From Cyclostephanos tholiformis (Eukaryota > Bacillariophyta > Thalassiosirophyceae > Thalassiosirales > Thalassiosiraceae), in contig JALLPB010000857.1 of the NCBI GenBank assembly GCA_036939975.1, positions 1 through 12,226 of the forward strand: a DNA stretch of 12,226 nt, in the 5' to 3' direction. A program made the translations under genes and the position numbers. This document shows, piece by piece, positions 1-6,322 of this stretch (positions are counted from its first letter, which is position 1; every line of letters starts with the position of its first letter). Below the pieces are notes generated by a model. The model ran no database searches. It saw only the letters and a list, made by a program, of their open reading frames with translations, and was not told the origin of the DNA.

Positions 1-1
1 G

Positions 2-160
2 GAACATCGTTTAGCACGATGTGTGGCGGCGGTGGGCGACGAAGGATGGGGAAAAGGAGCAGGGGGAGGCGATTCCTCCACGATGGGGATCGTCGCGTCC
101 ATCGACCATGGTGGACGCGGTCGTTCTACGGCCGCCACGGGGCCACACCCCCGGCAATAA
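2..160 (+). other. Possible 3' end of an upstream gene (weak)
   Basis: The first 160 bases are GC-rich like the coding parts of the GC-rich genes here, and composition drops sharply to AT-rich right afterwards. The frame starting at base 2 is open from the window edge to a TAA at 158-160, and that TAA overlaps an AATAAA hexamer at 156-161, the classic polyadenylation signal. The encoded tail is Gly/Ala/Arg-rich and matches no family I recognise. The frame starting at base 1 is also open, to a TAA at 178-180, so the frame is not settled. This could equally be non-coding GC-rich sequence. Confidence 0.18.
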
Positions 161-859
161 AGCATACAACAATCAAATAATATACTATGCGACGGGTATT
201 AGTCGTTAAAACTAGAATATACTATCGTTATTACTACTTTTATGGCCTATAATGCAACCGCGTGCCAACAAATCGTCGCGTCGGATCGTAACGTGTCACG
301 ATAAATTTACCGCCGATGCAGAGCACCGGCGGTGGCAACGACCGGGCATCTCATTGCACTATGCCCCCCCCCAGCGACTTGTCTGTCTGGACGATCGCCC
401 ATCTCCGAGGTAGAGAGGTCGAATAATTCATTTTAGGAAGTAATGAATTGGTAACTCGATTTTTCCCCTAAAAATGGCCTTGCAATACTGTATCTTAAGC
501 TAGCGACGGCACCTGAGGACGGGGATTTTTAGTGGGTAAGTGAGGAGGACTATGTCTTGGGGTGCTAAACCCCGTTTTTCAGTGTCCGAGAGGTCTGATA
601 AGGCCTCGTAATCATATGGTAACTTGAGCACAGGAAGAGGGGAAAAATATTGACGTCCGTCCGTCTCCTTGGAAATGCCGACAAATAGTAGTATGGAAAA
701 TTACTGAGATGTCCTATGTGAAATACATAATATCATTAACACATTTGAAATATTGGATTTTCAGAATACACTAAAATACTTAGTAGGCTTAGTGTTTTTA
801 CTTAACACTGAAACATCGAAATTCATATCTCCTCTCCAATCCATCATCCGATATGAGAT
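161..859. other. Non-coding 5' region of the tRNase Z gene
   Basis: About 700 bases with no gene-like reading frame. It is AT-rich compared with the gene that follows. It holds an 8-bp inverted repeat with a 9-nt loop (425-432 and 442-449). Nearer the tRNase Z start are an ATTGG (inverted CCAAT) at 752-756, a CCAAT at 836-840, and three alternating ACACT/AGTGT elements between 768 and 809. Promoter function is inference; I see no convincing TATA box or tRNA-like fold. Confidence 0.5.
768..809. promoter_or_regulatory. Nested ACACT/AGTGT dyads upstream of tRNase Z
   Basis: ACACTAA at 768-774 pairs with TTAGTGT at 789-795 (7 bp, 14-nt spacer). AGTGTT at 791-796 also pairs with AACACT at 804-809 (6 bp, 7-nt spacer). 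The middle element can pair with either side, which gives two mutually exclusive hairpins or three half-sites for a DNA-binding protein. The cluster ends 50 bases before the ATG at 860. A role in regulation is a guess from position and symmetry only. Confidence 0.2.
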
Positions 860-3800
860 ATGACGACCGTCGCCGCCCCCATCGCCCATGGCGTCGATCT
901 TCCGTCCCCGTCGCTGCCGCGTCGTCCCCCCCCCCGCCGCGAAAGTAGCATTCATCGTCGTCGTCGTCGTCGTCGTCGGAGGAGGAACTGGACGTGCACG
1001 ACCGCCGGTTCGACCAATACGACCTTTTACAGGACGGTCCTAATCCTATTCGCGACGACGGCATTCGCCGCCTCCCATCAACGGCTCGGTCGTCGTCGTC
1101 ATCATCATCATCATCGCACGACGTGCGCCTTCTTGCCGCTGCCGATTGCCGCCATTCCTACGGTGAAGAAGGCGACGACGACGACGCGATGCGCCACCTC
1201 ACTCGCCGCAGCGCCGACCCGCGGGGGAGGGAAGGACGACGACGACGACGACGCGACGACGACGATGATGACATCTGTGGAAGAGTTCGAAATTCCGAAG
1301 GTGGGTTCGACGAAGACGACGGCGATATCGAGGAGGAGGGAGGAGCTCGAAAAAATGACGGTGAGGGAACTACGACTGCTCCTCCGGGAGGGGGATGGAG
1401 ATGACGACGGTGGAGTGGTGGGGGAAGGACGACGAGGACGAAGGGCGGGGGGGGCCGTTGGTTCGTCGAGGCTGAGATTGAAGGGCGACATAATCGACTA
1501 CGTCTTGGATCGACAGCAATGTCATCGATCGTCGTCGGCGATGTCATCTTCGACGTTGTCGCGTAATGCCGCGGAGGTGGTCCAAAACGGGGTGGTGGAT
1601 GGAGGGCGCAAGGCGGCGGCGGATGTCGACTGTAATGATGTAATCGGCGGCGTCGAGGGGGGGGGGGCGTCGTCGTCGTCGTCGTTCATGACGAGCACGA
1701 CGAGTGGGGCGAGTCCGGGGATGCTTACTTCGACGTCGTCGTCATCGCCGTCGAGTGGGTCGAACGACGCGGGAGGGACGCGACGTCCGTCGATCGGGAG
1801 GGGCATGCCGCCGCTGCCATCGTCGTCGGCGACAGTCGACGTCGTCGCGAGAGAGGAATGGGAGGATGAAGGGACGACGACGGATGAGGGACAGATCGAG
1901 GGGGAATACGAAATGTCTCCCCGTGACGTCCCTCCTCCCCCCTCGTCGTCGTCGCCGCGCATCCTCCTCACCCCCAAGGACAGGATCGTATTGGACGTCT
2001 TGCAACGGTATCCTCCCCTCCTCAAATCGATATTAGGCGTAGCGCGTACTAGGACCGACGGTGATCGCAACAACGACGATGACATCGACGTAGATGTCGG
2101 TGACGTCGAGGATGAGATAGTTCGTCTCGTCGCCGACAATCGACTTTCGTCGTTGAATTGCGCCGTACCGTCGGGATTGGGCGAATACGACGTACGACAG
2201 TCGTACCACCCGATGCTAATTAACGCGACCCAGAGCGACATGGATGTGGTGTTCGTGGGCACGGCGAGTTGCACTCCGGGCATCACGAGGGGCGTGAGCT
2301 GCACGGCTCTGAGGCTCAATTGGAGGAGGAAGAACGACAACGAAGGAGGAGGAGGAGGAGGAGGAGGAGGTGGTGGTGGTGATGGCGGCAGCGATGGTGG
2401 AGTAGGAGAGCGACGAGGGGTCGTGGGTGGAGGCGCGGGAACTTGGCTATTCGATTGCGGTGAATCGACACAGCTATCAGTGCAGCGCACCCCCTCGATA
2501 AGGCCGGGGAAGATAACGCGGATCTTCATTACGCACTGTCATGGTGATCACTCCTTCGGCCTGCCGGGACTACTCTGCCTCATGGGTACCGATAGAACTA
2601 AGGACGATATCCCCGTCGAAATATACGGACCGGAGGGTTTGCGGATGTGGCTGCGTGTTGCGATACGGTACAGCGTGAGCAGGGTCGTGCCTCCGTACAG
2701 GGTACACGAACTGATGGACGTGCCCATGGCGCCTGAGTGGGAAGAGGGGCATCGTAAAAATGGCAGATTTTATTACCAGACCAGTAGTAGGAGGGGGGTA
2801 GGGGCGGATGCGGACGGCAAGGAGAATGGTGGTGGGGGGAGGAGGACCAGTGAAAAGAAGAGGAGGAGGTGGGCAATGCAGGGATTAGCGGGAAGCGATC
2901 CGACGAGCTGGATCAGTCGCGCTCCCATGATCAACTTGGAGCCATCCAAGGACTTCGGTGAGATGGAAGGCGGACGAGATATATATCCCCAATACGATCA
3001 TCCCAAATCATCCGACGGCGCGCCCGTGTGGGAGGTCGTGAAATCTTGCGACGACGGGAACAATGGAGATGATGGCGACGACGACGTCTCCGTCCTCGCA
3101 GCACCCATGTCCCACGGCGTGCCCTGTGTGGGATATGTCGTTCAGGAACGCGACCGTCCCGGTCGTTTGCGTCCCGACATAGTCCTACCGATAATCGAGA
3201 GGAATCGTGTAAACCTTGTCAAAAATGGCATTGTCAAAAATCCGATGAAGGTCATGGCGATGATCAAGAATTTGCCCCCGGACGGAAGCTTCGCCTTTCC
3301 GGACGGGACGGTGGTACGACAGGAGGATGTGGTCGAACCGCCAAGAAAGGGACGAAAAGTTGTCATTTGCGGTGACACGGCCGATTGTAGGGCGCTGGAG
3401 GGCAAGTTCTTTTTCCTTTACTTCTCTTTCATCCTCTTTTATGTTCTATCCATTCTCATTCCTTTGCTTCACGTTCCTTGTAAAACACACCATCTGACAG
3501 GATTGGCCCAAGATGCTCACGTCCTTATTCACGAAGCAACTAACACATTCTTGCCCGGCGTGGACAAAGACGGAACTATGAAGGTTGTCACGAAGGATGC
3601 AAAAATCCACGGACATAGCACGCCGTTTATGGTAAGGCGAAAAAGTCACCCCAACATTTTCTTTTATGGTGATTTCTCTAAACGAATAACATTCTCTGCA
3701 CGTAAAGGCTGGGGAGTTTGCGAAGCGCATCAATGCGAAGAAGCTGGTATTGAATCACTTTAGCGCCCGATACAAGGGCGATCAATCAATAGAGAGCATG

Positions 3801-3905
3801 ACGATAATGACTCGAATAGAACGTCAAGCGATGAAGGCCAGCGGACTGCCTGAGGATTCGGTGGCAGCGGCTTGGGACTTCATGGTCCTTCCCGTGTCGA
3901 GGTGA
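860..3905 (+). CDS. TRZ: tRNase Z (ribonuclease Z), three exons, possibly plastid-targeted
   Basis: Metallo-beta-lactamase-fold endonuclease that cuts the 3' trailer from precursor tRNAs. Exons 860-3401, 3501-3631 and 3708-3905 join in frame to 956 residues. A TGA two codons upstream (854-856) makes the ATG at 860 the earliest start. The catalytic domain runs from about residue 461 to the end. It has the GTASCTPG entry motif, FDCGESTQ (531-538), the zinc motif HCHGDH (H559, H561, D563, H564), His752 in MSHGVPCVGY, Asp839 in CGDT, then LIHEAT, HGHST and NHFSARY. A single such domain is the short (ELAC1/bacterial) type, here with a 460-residue N-terminal extension. That extension has a hydrophobic segment (about 56-72), a basic transit-like stretch, a SAP-like element (161-218) and long low-complexity runs. 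Gly-rich (496-525) and basic (about 635-675) insertions interrupt the core. Plastid targeting is inferred; the enzyme family is near certain. Confidence 0.93.
945..2430 (+). repeat. Triplet-repeat tracts inside tRNase Z exon 1
   Basis: Several in-frame triplet runs lie here. A TCG/CGT run around 954-978 encodes ten consecutive Arg. TCA runs at about 1089-1115 encode His, GAC runs at about 1225-1270 encode Asp, and a CGT run near 1669-1687 encodes Ser. A GGA run at 2345-2370 continues as TGG triplets to 2380 and encodes poly-Gly. Because the triplets avoid stops in most frames, they produce long spurious reading frames on both strands. Such tracts are expected to vary in length between alleles. 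Confidence 0.85.
3402..3500 (+). other. Intron 1 of tRNase Z, GC-AG type, 99 nt
   Basis: The donor is AG|GCAAGT, the usual context of the minor GC-AG class, and the acceptor is CTGACAG|GA. Removing it joins RALEG directly to LAQDAHVLIHEAT, as expected in tRNase Z between the GDT and HEAT motifs. Its 99 nt contain no in-frame stop, so the unspliced message still reads through and gains 33 residues, mostly Phe, Leu and Ile. The nearest GT donors fail: one at 3406 shifts the frame, and one at 3387 creates a TGA at the junction. Confidence 0.85.
3632..3707 (+). other. Intron 2 of tRNase Z, 76 nt
   Basis: Donor ATG|GTAAGG and acceptor GTAAAG|GCT. Splicing joins HGHSTPFM to AGEFAKRINAKKLVLNHFSARY, the conserved tRNase Z C-terminus; without splicing the frame ends early at 3763. 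The acceptor has a poor pyrimidine tract, but other nearby AGs would lose conserved residues. Confidence 0.88.
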
Positions 3906-4010
3906 TCAAACTCTTGCCACTCAATGAGGTAAATATGGCCCAACAACTATCGTTATGGTCCTACAACTTGTTCAGCACAATTAACTTTTTAAGGCTCAAA
4001 GTTAGTGACT
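3906..4010. other. 105-bp convergent intergenic spacer
   Basis: The spacer between the tRNase Z stop (3903-3905) and the KATNAL2 stop (4011-4013). I see no AATAAA on either strand. Normal-length 3' untranslated regions of the two genes would overlap here and run into each other's coding ends. Confidence 0.8.
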
Positions 4011-5570
4011 TCAACCATGAGACTCAGACCATTTTTGATGTCGATTGTACAATTCAGCGCATGTGCTGTGATTCATAGTTCCAATAGCTTCACGAAAATC
4101 CTGGGCCGTGACGGGGTTCCTGTTCAATAACAACGACAGATTCTGGTGATCTGGCAATCGATCGAGATCATCTTCGTCCAATATCCTTCTCACGGGTCTC
4201 AAAGCGACTTCTTTGCACAGAATCCTGATATCACTTCCGCTATATCCGTCCACTAGGGTCGCAGCTTCCTCGATGAATGCTCCCTTGCAAAATATTGGAG
4301 AAAACTCAGACAAATGGGAACGTATCATCTCGGCCCTGCACTCCGTCGTGGGGAGTGGTATCATGATCCTTTTTTCCATTCGACGGAGGAAAGCAGAGTC
4401 CAAGTCCCATGGTAGGTTGGTTGCCGCAAGGACGAATACGCCACCGATCTCCGTTGTTGAAAGTAGACCATCCATCTGCACCAACAACTCTGTCTTCATG
4501 CGTCTAGACCCTTCGTGCTCGGAACCTTCAGACGCCGACAATCCACTGGCACGTTGGGACATGATTGAGTCGACCTCATCAATAAAAATTATCGATGGCG
4601 TATAGTATCGGGCGAGATCGAATAGCATTCGAATTAGCTTTTCGCTATCTCCTCGAAACTTACTAACTACTGACGATGCAGAGATGTTGAAGAAAGTGGC
4701 GTTGCATTCTGTGGCCACCGCCTTCGCTAGAAGCGTCTTACCGGTACCAGGCATCCCATACAATAGCACGCTTTTCCACGGAGAACGCAAACCCGTGAAT
4801 AACTGAGGGTATCGCTGCGGTAGAATAATCGCTTCTTTCAACAGTTTTTTCGCCTCATTCAAACCCACAATATCGCTCCACTTCACGCCAGGACATTCTT
4901 GCACGATGTCTCGACGTAGGGACATAGCCAACGCCTGTAATTCAGGGTCGCCATCGAAATTTGGAAAAGGCCTCAGAGCCGGTCGTGGTAGTTCCACCTC
5001 GTGTGTCGAACCATGCGACATATTTCTCTGCGCCGATGAATTCACCGAGAATCCTATCACTCCTTGGTCATCCTCGCTGCAACCTTCCACTTGAGGTGTT
5101 CGCTTACAAGACCTGGGAGGCCTGGCATTACTAGGGGGCCCTTGATCTGACGATAATTGTAGGGGAGCAGCATTATCTTTGGAGTGACGTCGGCCGCGAT
5201 CTGCTTTGGGCGGCCGACCTTTACTCATGACCTGACGCTTACTCGAGGTGGCGGCTTCGTCTCCTTCATGTCCATTCGAATTGTTCCGACTACTGCAAAA
5301 AACAGGGCGCCGACCGAACCTCATCTTATAGTACTCGTCGTACTCTTTCAATATCTGCATGAGATCAACGTTGTCCGCGACGTCGTACCGAGCTAAGGTG
5401 TCAACGGATCGAGACTCGTTAACGAGAGCCGTCGCGGTTTCGATGTACCCCTGCGACCGTAAATGGAAAAGGATGAGAACGAGAACATCACGCTGTCGCT
5501 CCGAATTGCTTTGATCTTCGATATTTCTAGAATGCGAAGCCGGTTTGAGAGTAATGTTGGTCATGTGCAT
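4011..5570 (-). CDS. KATNAL2: Katanin p60-like AAA ATPase with LisH domain (KATNAL2 type)
   Basis: Hexameric AAA ATPase of the meiotic (katanin/spastin) clade; this class severs or remodels microtubules and KATNAL2 is linked to cilia and centrioles. The 519 residues are close to the human protein's 538. In order: a LisH dimerisation motif (about 27-57, then DVADNVDLMQILKEYDEYY), a polar linker (about 90-205), then the AAA core. The core has Walker A GMPGTGKT (272-279), pore-loop 1 KFRGD (304-308), Walker B IIFIDEVD (327-334), sensor-1 Asn385, Arg fingers 396-397 in LRRMEKRI and GYSGSDI before the helical lid. GLNEAKKLLKEA and YPQLFTGLRSPWK also fit KATNAL2. No intron is needed. The start is the first in-frame ATG (5570-5568); the open frame reaches a TTG at 5606 but an in-frame stop at 5613-5615 closes it. 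ATG at 5564 is an alternative start. Pore-loop Trp is replaced by Phe. The gene is convergent with tRNase Z. Confidence 0.94.
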   Translation of the reverse strand: MHMTNITLKPASHSRNIEDQSNSERQRDVLVLILFHLRSQGYIETATALVNESRSVDTLARYDVADNVDLMQILKEYDEYYKMRFGRRPVFCSSRNNSNGHEGDEAATSSKRQVMSKGRPPKADRGRRHSKDNAAPLQLSSDQGPPSNARPPRSCKRTPQVEGCSEDDQGVIGFSVNSSAQRNMSHGSTHEVELPRPALRPFPNFDGDPELQALAMSLRRDIVQECPGVKWSDIVGLNEAKKLLKEAIILPQRYPQLFTGLRSPWKSVLLYGMPGTGKTLLAKAVATECNATFFNISASSVVSKFRGDSEKLIRMLFDLARYYTPSIIFIDEVDSIMSQRASGLSASEGSEHEGSRRMKTELLVQMDGLLSTTEIGGVFVLAATNLPWDLDSAFLRRMEKRIMIPLPTTECRAEMIRSHLSEFSPIFCKGAFIEEAATLVDGYSGSDIRILCKEVALRPVRRILDEDDLDRLPDHQNLSLLLNRNPVTAQDFREAIGTMNHSTCAELYNRHQKWSESHG

Positions 5571-5719
5571 GATGATAAGGCTGTGCTGATGTTCGCCCTT
5601 GTGCAACCTGACTCAGTTGCTGACCAGAAAAAATTGGCTTGGATTCGAATTTGGTAGCGTTTTGTAGACTAAGCCAGTAAAACTTGTTGATTTTTGCTCG
5701 GTCCACTTTGCTTCGATCA

Positions 5720-5740
5720 CGAGGTGCTTTGGGCGCCTCG
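5720..5740 (+). repeat. 8-bp hairpin upstream of KATNAL2
   Basis: CGAGGTGC at 5720-5727 and GCGCCTCG at 5733-5740 can form an 8-bp stem with one G-U pair and a 5-nt loop in plus-strand RNA. In the minus-strand transcript the wobble becomes a C-A mismatch. It lies about 150 bases upstream of the KATNAL2 ATG. No function can be assigned. Confidence 0.3.
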
Positions 5741-6069
5741 ACGACGATGTAATTCAAAATTCCAGAGCAGAAGTGGTAGACCAATACACCGAATACTTAG
5801 AGGGATTCCTTCCACTCTCACCAAGATTTGGAATCTTATTTTGTTTGGAAGCTTAATTGAGGAGCTAGAGAGCGGTAGGGGGGAAGCTGACAAAATATTT
5901 ATTTTAAAATTTTCTGAGCGAAGCAGATTGAAAAAACTTTGGAGTATTATTTTCTGCCACGTTGATGGGGCTCGCCATCTGGAAAACAAAAATAACCGAA
6001 CAAATTAATGGGTACAGTGACCTCCTCACCCCCCGAGTCGAAAGGTTGAATCTAGAATTGCTACCCGAG

Positions 6070-6091
6070 AATTCTACAAAAATTCTACAAA
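6070..6091 (+). repeat. Perfect tandem 11-mer, two copies
   Basis: AATTCTACAAA occurs twice head to tail. It is a small local duplication in AT-rich intergenic DNA. Confidence 0.7.
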
Positions 6092-6322
6092 CATATAAAC
6101 GTGCTGACTATAGACAAAATTAAAGCATGATTAGCCTCATAACTCATCCCTGAACTTCAGTTTTGATGCTCAGGTCGGTGGTTCCCCAAATATGGATAGA
6201 CGAACACTGCGATAATCATTATGTCTCAGCCTCCCCAACAAACTACCTACTCAGAATGAAGAAACTTACACATATTAGAAAATAAACACAAGCGAGATGT
6301 AGCAGTGACCGAAATTCATGCA

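Larger units (their letters stand above)
5571..6322. other. Non-coding spacer: KATNAL2 5' region and helicase 3' region
   Basis: About 750 bases between the 3' end of the helicase gene and the start of KATNAL2, both on the minus strand. It should contain the KATNAL2 promoter. Two open frames (5694-6008 plus, 5717-5989 minus) overlap each other and show no domain, composition bias or start context that supports coding. Visible structure: a hairpin at 5720-5740 and a perfect tandem 11-mer at 6070-6091. Confidence 0.6.

Noticed and set aside
545..575. GGGGT/ACCCC hairpin followed by T residues, resembling a bacterial terminator
   Set aside because: The stem has only five pairs and the introns show that this is a eukaryotic genome, so a rho-independent terminator is not expected.
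994..1547. Several open frames of 126-136 codons on both strands
   Set aside because: They are low-complexity shadows of GAC/GTC triplet repeats in tRNase Z exon 1.
1522..2529. 335-codon open frame on the minus strand
   Set aside because: It is antisense to the tRNase Z exon and consists of Pro, Ser and Asp runs created by the triplet repeats. It has no domain, and the plus-strand frame carries the conserved enzyme.
3387..3500. GT donor at 3387 for tRNase Z intron 1
   Set aside because: The resulting junction reads T+GA, a stop codon, and conserved residues are lost.
3406..3500. GT donor at 3406 for tRNase Z intron 1
   Set aside because: The intron would be 95 nt and shift the frame before the HEAT motif.
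5571..5606. KATNAL2 start at 5606
   Set aside because: The codon is TTG. The first in-frame ATG is 5570, and an in-frame stop lies at 5613-5615.
5694..6008. Overlapping 104-codon plus and 90-codon minus frames in the KATNAL2 upstream region
   Set aside because: There is no motif, both strands are open over the same AT-rich stretch, and nothing favours one of them.
6000..6100. GGTTGAATC resembling a tRNA B box
   Set aside because: There is no matching A box, acceptor stem or cloverleaf around it on either strand.
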